Program-made: the position numbers and the translations under genes
In this document: piece by piece, positions 8,773-16,657 of the stretch
Position numbering within the stretch: position 1 is the stretch's first letter
Layout of the letters: each line of letters opens with the position of its first letter
Notes under the pieces: generated by a model
Told to the model about the DNA's origin: nothing
Databases searched by the model: none
The model's input: the letters and a program-made list of their open reading frames with translations, nothing else
Assembly: GCA_900540945.1 (NCBI GenBank)
Contig: UQHQ01000012.1
Location: 1-45,452, forward strand
DNA from: an uncultured Collinsella sp.
Lineage (GTDB): Bacteria; Actinomycetota; Coriobacteriia; Coriobacteriales; Coriobacteriaceae
Length of the DNA: 45,452 bases
Reading direction: 5' to 3'

Positions 8773-9861
8773 ATGGCACATCGCTCCGTTATTCCGTTTG
8801 GCCCGCAACACCCGGTGCTGCCCGAGCCGCTTCATCTGGACCTGGTGATCGAGGACGACCGCGTCATCGAGGCAATTCCGCAGATCGGCTTTGTGCACCG
8901 CGGGCTCGAGAAGCTAACCGAAAAGCGCGACATGCATCAGTTTGGCTACATCGCCGAGCGCATCTGCGGCATCTGCGCCGTGGGCCACAGCTACGGCTAT
9001 GCCAGCGCCTGCGAGCGCATGCTCGACATCGAGGTGCCCGGCCGCGCGCAGTATATCCGCACCATTTTGCACGAGCTTTCGCGCATCCACTCGCATCTGC
9101 TGTGGCTGGGCCTGCTCGCCGATGCCTTTGGCTTCGAGGCGCTGTTCTATCGGTCGTGGACCCTGCGCGAGCAGATTCTCAAGATTTTCGAGAGCACGTG
9201 CGGTGGTCGTGTGATTCTGTCGATCAACGAGATCGGCGGCCTTAAGCACGACATTGAGGACTCCGAGCTGGCGGGTATTGTCCAGACGCTCGATGCCATG
9301 CGTCCCGACTACGAGGCCCTGGTGCATACGTTTTTGGACGACAATAGCTGCGGCGAGCGCCTGCATGGCGTGGGCGTGATCAGCAAGAAGGATGCGCTGG
9401 AGCTTTCGATGGTCGGCCCGTTTGGGCGCGCCTCGGGCGTGGACTACGACGTACGCATGTTTGGCGACGGTGCCTATGCGGACTTGGCTGCATTTGAGCC
9501 CATCGTTGCCACCGACGGCGACTGCTATGCCCGCTGCCAGGTGCGTTGTGCCGAGGTCACGCAGGCCATGGACATCATCAAGGAGCTTGTGGGCAAGATC
9601 CCACACGACGGTATCGGCGGGCGCACCAAGCTCACGCCGGCCGACGGCGCGCGCGGCGAGGTTGTGATTGAGCAGCCGCGCGGCGAGGCGTACTACTATG
9701 TGCGCGGTAACGGCACCAAGAATCTGGACCGTTTTCGCGTGCGAACGCCGACGTCGCAAAACCTGGCGGGTCTGACACATGCGCTGCAGGGCGTGCTCCT
9801 TGCCAACGTTCCTATGATTATCCTGACCATCGACCCCTGCATTAGCTGCACGGAAAGGTAG
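8773..9861 (+). CDS. Group 4 [NiFe]-hydrogenase large subunit (NuoD/EchE-like), ends at the nickel-binding motif
   Basis: 362 residues. The N-terminal nickel-binding motif RICGICAVGH (about residues 63-72) and the C-terminal motif DPCISC are both intact, giving the four cysteines that hold the NiFe(CN)2CO site, so this is a hydrogenase and not a complex I NuoD. The chain stops directly after DPCISCTER; the C-terminal extension that HycI-type endopeptidases normally remove is absent. Start ATG 8773 has AAGGAGG ten or so bases upstream. No hyp maturation genes or maturation protease lie in this window. Confidence 0.95.
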   Translation: MAHRSVIPFGPQHPVLPEPLHLDLVIEDDRVIEAIPQIGFVHRGLEKLTEKRDMHQFGYIAERICGICAVGHSYGYASACERMLDIEVPGRAQYIRTILHELSRIHSHLLWLGLLADAFGFEALFYRSWTLREQILKIFESTCGGRVILSINEIGGLKHDIEDSELAGIVQTLDAMRPDYEALVHTFLDDNSCGERLHGVGVISKKDALELSMVGPFGRASGVDYDVRMFGDGAYADLAAFEPIVATDGDCYARCQVRCAEVTQAMDIIKELVGKIPHDGIGGRTKLTPADGARGEVVIEQPRGEAYYYVRGNGTKNLDRFRVRTPTSQNLAGLTHALQGVLLANVPMIILTIDPCISCTER

Positions 9862-9868
9862 GCGCGGC

Positions 9869-10210
9869 ATGAGTTTACTGACATTTGCCAAGACGGCCTT
9901 GGGCTCTATGGTCAAGCAGCCGGTCACGGTGTGCTATCCGCAGGAGAATCTCGTGGCGCCCGAGCGCCTGCGCGGGCACATCGTTAACGACATGGACGTG
10001 TGCATTTGCTGCGGCATGTGCGCGCGTCGCTGCCCGGCGGGCGCGCTTGCGGTCGATCGCAAGGGCGGTACCTGGTCGATCGATCCGTATGCCTGCGTGG
10101 TATGCGGCGAGTGTATCGAAAGCTGTCCCAAACACTGCCTGACTATGGACACCGCCCGCACCCCAGTCGCAGCGAACAAGACTCCCACGGTAGAAACTAA
10201 GTCGGAGTAG
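9869..10210 (+). CDS. Polyferredoxin-like hydrogenase subunit, 2x[4Fe-4S] (NuoI/EchF-like)
   Basis: 113 residues with two classical CxxCxxCxxxCP motifs (starting CICCGMC near residue 45 and CVVCGEC near residue 77). It belongs to the NuoI/HycF/EchF family, which passes electrons between the soluble donor, usually ferredoxin, and the small subunit. Last gene of the operon, seven bases after the large subunit. No formate dehydrogenase, CO dehydrogenase or other electron-input gene is adjacent, so the donor is most simply reduced ferredoxin. Confidence 0.9.
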   Translation: MSLLTFAKTALGSMVKQPVTVCYPQENLVAPERLRGHIVNDMDVCICCGMCARRCPAGALAVDRKGGTWSIDPYACVVCGECIESCPKHCLTMDTARTPVAANKTPTVETKSE

Positions 10211-10231
10211 CGCTGGAATAGAGCTGGAATA

Positions 10232-10265
10232 GGGGCCGGTGGGGCAAAAATGCCCCGCCGGCCCC
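10232..10265. terminator. Strong GC-rich hairpin after the hydrogenase operon
   Basis: A 15-bp stem with one G-T wobble (GGGGCCGG...GGGGCA pairs with 10251-10265) and an AAAA loop. No T run follows on the plus strand; a second small stem CCGCGC/GCGCGG follows at 10264-10281. Probably a transcript end or stabilising hairpin. Confidence 0.6.
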
Positions 10266-10297
10266 GCGCTTAAACGCGCGGTTGGGCCGCCACGAAC

Positions 10298-10449
10298 AAA
10301 ACTATGTCGGTTTACTACGAAGAATTCGACATTCCCGACCATGACTGCATTTTTCTAAATACTGCAAGCGTTCTACCTGCGGTTTTGCAAACGCGCAATT
10401 TACCGTGGTCGAAGGCGGGCGATTCGTCGTAGTAAACCGACATAGTTTT
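10298..10449. repeat. Long inverted-repeat element between convergent genes
   Basis: Perfect 23-bp arms at 10298-10320 (AAAACTATGTCGGTTTACTA and three more bases) and 10427-10449 enclose 106 bases. Further inside, GACCA (10337-10341) and TGGTC (10406-10410) lie at exactly symmetric distances, and GAAT (10322-10325) also pairs, so the whole unit can form one long imperfect hairpin. No coding potential. It lies in the gap between the hydrogenase operon and the response regulator, which point at each other. Confidence 0.85.
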
Positions 10450-10510
10450 GAAATGGCATTAAATCGGTAGCAGCCATTTTGCTATGCCGGGGCGGTCGGC
10501 CGTTGGGAAA

Positions 10511-11140
10511 TTACCCTCGCAGGTAGGCGATGGCGATCTGTGTGCGGTTGCGCAGGCCCATTTTGGCAAGGATTGAGCTGATGTGGTTGCGTACGGTGCC
10601 TTCGCCCATATAGGCGGTGGCAGCAATCTCCTTGTTGTCGAGGCCGCGGGCGATGAGCTCGGCGACTTCGAACTCGCGGTCAGTCAGGCTGACAAAGGCC
10701 GCGGGCCGGCGGGTTGCGCCGGCCTCGACGTCCACCCCATCAAAGTCGACATCCTCGATTGCCTTGCCCTCGAGTACGCGTTTGCCGTCCATGACTTGCG
10801 TCAATGCCGGAGGAATGGCGGCGACATCGGTCTTGATCAGGTAGCCGCGGGCGCCCAGTTTGAGCGCCGACACAATGTACTCGTCATCCGAGAATGTCGT
10901 CAGAAACACCACGCGCGCCGAAGGGTCGCGCTCAAGGATCTCGCGTGCCGCCGAAAGACCGTCCCGCCCCGGCATCTGAATGTCGAGCAGTGCGATATCG
11001 GGCGCGTGTTCGGCATAGAGCGAAACCGCATCGTTGCCGTTGGCGCCGGTGCCCACTACCTCGATCTGCGGCTGGGCGCCCAGGATAATCTTGAGCGAAT
11101 CGACCACCAAGCGGTCGTCGTCGACAACGATGAGCCTCAT
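10511..11140 (-). CDS. NarL/FixJ-family response regulator
   Basis: 209 residues: a receiver domain with acidic pocket DDD at residues 7-9, phospho-acceptor D53 (LLDIQMPG) and the conserved Thr and Lys further on, then a LuxR-type HTH (about residues 148-205; SLTDREFEVAELIARGLDNK). Cytoplasmic transcription factor. Its start overlaps the kinase stop by one base (TGATG), so the pair is translationally coupled. The likely target is the divergent ABC-2 exporter operon starting at 12480, by proximity only. Confidence 0.93.
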   Translation of the reverse strand: MRLIVVDDDRLVVDSLKIILGAQPQIEVVGTGANGNDAVSLYAEHAPDIALLDIQMPGRDGLSAAREILERDPSARVVFLTTFSDDEYIVSALKLGARGYLIKTDVAAIPPALTQVMDGKRVLEGKAIEDVDFDGVDVEAGATRRPAAFVSLTDREFEVAELIARGLDNKEIAATAYMGEGTVRNHISSILAKMGLRNRTQIAIAYLRG

Positions 11141-12282
11141 CAGTCCTCATCTCCTTGCTGTTTGGGAACGGTGGCAAACACGCGCCAGCCGCCGGTGCCG
11201 ACACGCGGGCCGGCGGTGAAGGTGCCGCCAAGCGCCTCGATGCGCTCGCGCATGGAGGCAAGCCCCATGCCCTCCGCGGCGCCGCGGCTGCTTGCTTGGA
11301 CCCCGCCCGTGCCATCGTCGGTAACGATGAGCTGGTAAAACGACGGATGCTCCATGCATCGTACAGTGACAGCATGGGCGCAAGCGTGGCGCATGGTGTT
11401 GGAGAGCGCCTCGCGCAGGACCGCCGCAAAGCAGTTGGCGACGTTTGCGGGTGCATGCTCGGCCATAACTTCAAGCTCAATCTGCGGACCGCCGTCCGAG
11501 CGCGCGCCTTCGACAATGCGTTCGAGCTGCACGGAAAGGTCGACGGCGTTGTCGTTGAGCGCATGGACGCTGGTGCGCACAAGCTGGAGCGCCTCGTCAA
11601 CCGTGCGTTTGACGTCGGCGAAATCGGCGGCAACCCTGGGCTCGTCGGCGTGCACGACGCGCAGGGCCTCGGTCTGCAGCGAGGCGCGCGTGAGCTGGTG
11701 GCCGACGTTATCGTGGATCTCGCGCGCGATGCGGGCGCGTTCGGCGAGCGTCGCGAGCTCGACTTCGTAGTCCTGGCGGTCGGCAAGATCGCGGTTGCGT
11801 GCTTCGAGCGCCAGAGCACGTTCCTGCAGCTCGTCGCGGGTGCGGTGCATGCGCCGCTGCTCGCGCTCCAACTGGGCGGTACGTAGCGATAGCAAGGTGG
11901 CGGCAACCGAAAGGATGGCGGTCAGCAGGAGCGTTCGGGCGGTGAGCTCGTCGGCGCGTAGGTCCGCGACGAGTGCGAAGACAAAGGCGACGCCAATGCC
12001 CAACGCGACCCAAACGTGTTCACGGCGCACGCGCCGCGCGATGTCATAGAGGGCGAGAGGCGCAAACGGCACAAACGGCGGCGCAAAGACGGCCGCGATG
12101 ATGTAAGCGCAGCTCGCGGCCTCGCTTGTGCGGCGCGTGCGTTCCTTCTGCGCGAGCTCGGCCAGCGAGGTGGCAATAACGCCAAGGCAAAACGCCGCGA
12201 CCAGGCGAGCGTCCACAGCAAGACCCATAGCGGCCGCAATACAGCACGCCAGCACGATCGATTTGTCGAAAAGCCTGTTCAT
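11140..12282 (-). CDS. Sensor histidine kinase, HisKA_3/NarX-like class
   Basis: 380 residues from ATG 12282: an N-terminal membrane part with about four or five hydrophobic segments (residues 8-130), a short coiled coil, the dimerisation/phospho-acceptor box AREIHDNVGHQL with H190, and a HATPase domain with DDGTGG and GMGLASMRERIEALGG. There is no large extracellular sensor, so it probably senses through its membrane segments, as is common for kinases paired with antimicrobial exporters. A longer frame reaches 12444, but that extension is Arg-rich and not membrane-like. No Shine-Dalgarno sequence precedes 12282, yet TACAAT sits at 12294-12289, seven bases upstream, so a leaderless transcript is possible. 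Confidence 0.88.
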   Translation of the reverse strand: MNRLFDKSIVLACCIAAAMGLAVDARLVAAFCLGVIATSLAELAQKERTRRTSEAASCAYIIAAVFAPPFVPFAPLALYDIARRVRREHVWVALGIGVAFVFALVADLRADELTARTLLLTAILSVAATLLSLRTAQLEREQRRMHRTRDELQERALALEARNRDLADRQDYEVELATLAERARIAREIHDNVGHQLTRASLQTEALRVVHADEPRVAADFADVKRTVDEALQLVRTSVHALNDNAVDLSVQLERIVEGARSDGGPQIELEVMAEHAPANVANCFAAVLREALSNTMRHACAHAVTVRCMEHPSFYQLIVTDDGTGGVQASSRGAAEGMGLASMRERIEALGGTFTAGPRVGTGGWRVFATVPKQQGDED

Positions 12283-12479
12283 ACGGGTATTGTACGCGAA
12301 GCCGCGCGTGGTGGAGGGGCCGCCTGCGCAACCGTGACATTCCTCCCGCGCGGCAAAACGGGGGCGTCGGCGGGCCGCACGGCCAAGCCCCGCACTCGTG
12401 ACAAAGCTCACTGGCGCGCGCCGGCGGCTCCTGCGATGATGCAATCGTACCGGGCCGCAATCAACAGGAGGGCCGCCTC

Positions 12480-13418
12480 ATGACAGACATCGTCCACGTC
12501 GAAAACCTCGTCAAGCGCTACGACGACCTTATCGCGCTCGACCACTTTAGCCTGAGCATCGCCCCCGGCGAGATCTTTGGCCTGCTGGGCCCCAACGGCT
12601 CGGGCAAGACCACGTCCATCAACTGCATTTTGCAGCTGCTTGCCTACGACAAAGGCACCATCGAGCTGTTCGGCGAACCCATGACGCCCGCCCGCTATGA
12701 CCTCAAGCGCCGCATCGGCGTGGTGCCGCAGCAGGTGGCGGTGTTTGACGAGCTCACGGTGCGCGAGAACATCGACTATTTCTGCAGTCTCTACGTTAAC
12801 GATCGCAAGCGTCGCCGTGCGCTGGTGGACGAGGCGATTGACTTTGTCGGGCTGGGTGACTTTACCAAGTTCCGCCCCGGCAAGCTCTCGGGCGGCCTGG
12901 CGCGTCGCCTCAACATCGCCTGCGGTATCGCGCACAAGCCCGAGCTCATCTTTTTTGACGAGCCCACGGTGGCGGTCGACCCGCAGAGCCGCAACGCCAT
13001 CCTGGAGGGCATCTGCCGCCTGCGCGACGAGGGCGCCACGGTGGTGTATACCAGCCATTACATGGAGGAAGTCGAGCAGATTTGCAGCCGCATCATGATC
13101 ATGGACGGCGGGCGCGTGCTGGCGCAGGGCACTAACGACGAGCTCAAGCGCATGATTCAGATGGGCGAGCGCGTGACCGTCGAGGTGGGCGCCGTCGAGA
13201 CCGCCACGGTCGAGCGGCTGCGCGCCCTCGAGCACGTGCTTTCGGTTGAGCTGTCCGGCGGCGAGCTCGTCTGCACCTGCGAAGCGAGCCCGCACAACTT
13301 GGTCGATATCCTTGACACGCTGCGCGCCGCCGACGTGGCGCTCGGCCGCGTGTGGAGCGAGCCGCCCACGCTCAACGACGTGTTCCTCGAGATCACCGGC
13401 CGCGAGCTACGCGACTAG
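12480..13418 (+). CDS. ABC-2 type exporter ATP-binding protein
   Basis: 312 residues. Walker A GPNGSGKT at 37-44, Q-loop PQQ, signature LSGGLARR near 136, Walker B LIFFDEPT, and H-loop TSHYMEE. The 90-residue C-terminal extension is typical of drug/antibiotic ABC-2 exporters (DrrA/CcmA group). RBS AGGAGG before ATG 12480. First of three genes with two permeases; divergent from the two-component system. The 197-base divergent gap (12283-12479) holds the promoters for both directions, but no clear -35/-10 pair can be fixed for this operon. Confidence 0.93.
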   Translation: MTDIVHVENLVKRYDDLIALDHFSLSIAPGEIFGLLGPNGSGKTTSINCILQLLAYDKGTIELFGEPMTPARYDLKRRIGVVPQQVAVFDELTVRENIDYFCSLYVNDRKRRRALVDEAIDFVGLGDFTKFRPGKLSGGLARRLNIACGIAHKPELIFFDEPTVAVDPQSRNAILEGICRLRDEGATVVYTSHYMEEVEQICSRIMIMDGGRVLAQGTNDELKRMIQMGERVTVEVGAVETATVERLRALEHVLSVELSGGELVCTCEASPHNLVDILDTLRAADVALGRVWSEPPTLNDVFLEITGRELRD

Positions 13419-13427
13419 GAGGCGGCC

Positions 13428-14615
13428 ATGTTCAACACCATCATTATCACGGTCAAGACGCTACTGCGTCGACCGAGTACATGGGTCTGGGGCGCGATCT
13501 TTCCCATTGCGCTTTCGACGATGTTCATGTTTATGTTCGCGAACCTGAGCTCTGACGGCACGGTCGATCCGGTGCCGGTGGCCGTTGTCGCTGACGAAGC
13601 CTGGGGCGCTTCGTCCTTTAAGGACGTGGCGACCTCGCTTGCCAAGAAGGGCGACGATCAGCTGCTCGAGATCCACGAGTGCGATGACGCAGCCGATGCG
13701 AACCGTGCGCTTAAGGCCGGCGAGGTCGCGGGCATCTATACGGTCGACGATGCGGGCACGCCCAAACTCACGTTGCTTTCGAGCTACGACAGCTCGCGTG
13801 CGTCGTCGGTGCTCACCGACCGCAGCATTCTGGAGACGATGGCAAGCTCGTATACGCAAAATGCCGAGCTCATGTCCCAGATTGCCCAAGACGACCCGGC
13901 GGCGCTCGCCGACCCGGAGGCGGTTACGCGCGCCCTATCGCTCGAGGGTGGCACCCACCGCGTAAGCCTGACACGCATCACGCCCGATGGCACGGTCATC
14001 TACTATTACGCGCTCTTTGGTCTGGTGGCGATGATGTCTGCCGAGTTTGCCGCCTTGAGCGTCGTCGATCTGCAGCCCAATCTGTCGGGCCTCGGCGCGC
14101 GTCGCTGCGTGGGCGGTCTTTCCAAAACGGCGTCGCTGGCCGGTATCTTTGTGGGCTCGTGGCTGGTTTCCTTTGCCTCGATGACGATCGCGATCGGCTA
14201 CGTGCGCCTGGTCGTGGGTGTCGACTTTGGCGGGCGCGAGGGACTGTGCTTGGTGGGCGGCGCCGCTTCCGCGCTTGCCGCCACGGGCCTGGGGCTCTTT
14301 GTGGGCACGCTTCCCGTTAAGGGCGGCAAGGCATCCAAGTCCGGCATCCTCACAGGCTTTGCCACCACGTGTGCCCTGTTTGCCGGCCTCTACGGCGAGC
14401 CGGCGATGGCGCTTGCCGACGACGTCGCCCGCGCCTGCCCGGCCGAGTGCTGGTTCAACCCCGTCAAGCTCATCTGCGACATGTTCAATCGCCTGTATTT
14501 CTTTGAGGACCTGGGCCCCTTTGCCGTTCGCGCCGGCGCGCTCGCCCTGATGGCGCTGCTGTTCGTTGCCGCCGCCACGCTGATCTTTGGAAGGAGCCGC
14601 TATGAGCACCTTTAA
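13428..14615 (+). CDS. ABC-2 family permease
   Basis: 395 residues: one membrane helix at about 20-40, an extracellular domain to about residue 185, then five helices in the C-terminal half, which is the ABC-2 membrane fold. RBS AGGAGG eight bases before ATG. Its 3' end overlaps the next permease by 14 bases, so the two probably form a heterodimer with the ATPase encoded upstream. Substrate unknown. Confidence 0.88.
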   Translation: MFNTIIITVKTLLRRPSTWVWGAIFPIALSTMFMFMFANLSSDGTVDPVPVAVVADEAWGASSFKDVATSLAKKGDDQLLEIHECDDAADANRALKAGEVAGIYTVDDAGTPKLTLLSSYDSSRASSVLTDRSILETMASSYTQNAELMSQIAQDDPAALADPEAVTRALSLEGGTHRVSLTRITPDGTVIYYYALFGLVAMMSAEFAALSVVDLQPNLSGLGARRCVGGLSKTASLAGIFVGSWLVSFASMTIAIGYVRLVVGVDFGGREGLCLVGGAASALAATGLGLFVGTLPVKGGKASKSGILTGFATTCALFAGLYGEPAMALADDVARACPAECWFNPVKLICDMFNRLYFFEDLGPFAVRAGALALMALLFVAAATLIFGRSRYEHL

Positions 14616-15807
14616 GACTGCGCTTCGCATGGCGCTCGCACACCCGCTCTATCTGCTCATCTACACGGTGTTCATCTCGTTCATGGGTGTGTTTATCGCG
14701 GCATCGGTGAGCTGGAACTCGTCGCAGCTCACCGAGTACAAGCCCTACGATGCCAACGTGATCGTGGTCGATCGCGACGACAGCGATCTTTCGCGTGCGC
14801 TTACCAAGCATCTGGGTTCGCGCTTTGAGCTGGTCACGGGCGTCGACGACGACACCTACGACCTTGCGGACGCGCTCTCCAAGAGCAACAGCGCCAAGGG
14901 CAGTGCCGACTGCGTGTTCTTTATCCCGGAGGGGTTTGAAGGCGACCTCGTTGCAGCCGCCCGCGCGGGGGAGTCTCTGCCCAAGCTCGATGTGACCTAC
15001 GGTGCCGGCACCATGGCGGCGGCGCTTTCGTCTGCCGAGGCCTCGCGCTGGATCTCGCTCGCGGGCGCTGCGGCGGCGCTTGAGCCCACTGCTTCCAACG
15101 GTGACGTCGCCAAGGCGGCCGAGCATGCGGCCGCGAAGCGTGCCGAGGTCGAGATCGAGCAGGTCAAGGTCGACTCGACTGCCGCCGCCACGCTCGAGTC
15201 GTATTTCAACTTCGGTGCGTACGCGATTATCTCGTCGGTCATCGTGTCGGTGGGGCTGGTGTTCTCGGGTATGAACGAGCCCGAGCGCGTGCGTCGTATG
15301 GATGCCGGCCCAATCTCCGAGCGCCAGCGTTCGCTTGCCGTGTTTGCGGCCGCCGCCGTACTCACCGTCTGCATCTGGTTTGTGTCGAGCATGATGGGCG
15401 TCGTGGGCTTTGCCGGCGCGGTCGCCGAGGTCGGCGTGGGGCGTGTGTGCCTGGCACTGGCGGCGACGTTTGCCCTGGCATGCACGCCACTGGCCGTTGG
15501 CTTTGCCCTTTCGAGTCTGGGCGCGCGCGAGGAGCTGCTCAACGGTGTGGGCAACCTGCTTGGCATGCTCATGACGTTTTTGGGCGGCGCCTGGATGCCG
15601 CTGTCGCTCATGGGATCGGCCGTGCAGACCGTGGCGCACTTTGTGCCGACATATTGGGTGAACGACGCGATCGGCAAGGCGCTTGCCTCGGATTTGACGT
15701 CCGCCGTGCTGGGTGACATCGCCTGCGACCTGGGCGTCACGGTGCTCTTTGCCGCGGCCATCGCCGCCGTAGGCCTAGCCCTCTCGCGCACCAAATCCCG
15801 TGCTTAG
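14602..15807 (+). CDS. ABC-2 family permease, second subunit
   Basis: 401 residues with the same layout as the preceding permease: an N-terminal helix at about 17-37, an extracellular domain, and five or six helices from about 205 to the end. ATG 14602 is preferred over the upstream in-frame codon at 14587 because AAGGAG is correctly spaced before it. Its gene is followed within five bases by a recurrent hairpin element. Confidence 0.88.
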   Translation: MSTFKTALRMALAHPLYLLIYTVFISFMGVFIAASVSWNSSQLTEYKPYDANVIVVDRDDSDLSRALTKHLGSRFELVTGVDDDTYDLADALSKSNSAKGSADCVFFIPEGFEGDLVAAARAGESLPKLDVTYGAGTMAAALSSAEASRWISLAGAAAALEPTASNGDVAKAAEHAAAKRAEVEIEQVKVDSTAAATLESYFNFGAYAIISSVIVSVGLVFSGMNEPERVRRMDAGPISERQRSLAVFAAAAVLTVCIWFVSSMMGVVGFAGAVAEVGVGRVCLALAATFALACTPLAVGFALSSLGAREELLNGVGNLLGMLMTFLGGAWMPLSLMGSAVQTVAHFVPTYWVNDAIGKALASDLTSAVLGDIACDLGVTVLFAAAIAAVGLALSRTKSRA

Positions 15808-15811
15808 CCAC

Positions 15812-15842
15812 CTGGTCATTTAAGAACGTCCCCAATGACCAG
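15812..15842. repeat. Stop-codon hairpin element, copy 1
   Basis: A 9-bp stem CTGGTCATT / AATGACCAG around the 13-base loop TAAGAACGTCCCC, starting four bases after the permease stop codon. Same loop as copies at 19322-19350 and 27838-27866, with different but complementary stem bases. Confidence 0.85.
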
Positions 15843-15935
15843 TCTGAAATAAATCCCAAGCCTCGCTCCAAAATAGTTCGCCAAGGTTTACTATTACGCT
15901 CATAAAGTAGTATGAGGCTAACAGTGGGGGATACC

Positions 15936-16649
<714 letters not shown>

Positions 16650-16657
16650 GCGGCGCC

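Noticed and set aside
4539..10210. Respiratory complex I (nuo) operon
   Set aside because: The large subunit keeps both CxxC nickel motifs, the gene set is the six-module Ech set only, and NuoA, J, K, M, N, E, F and G are missing.
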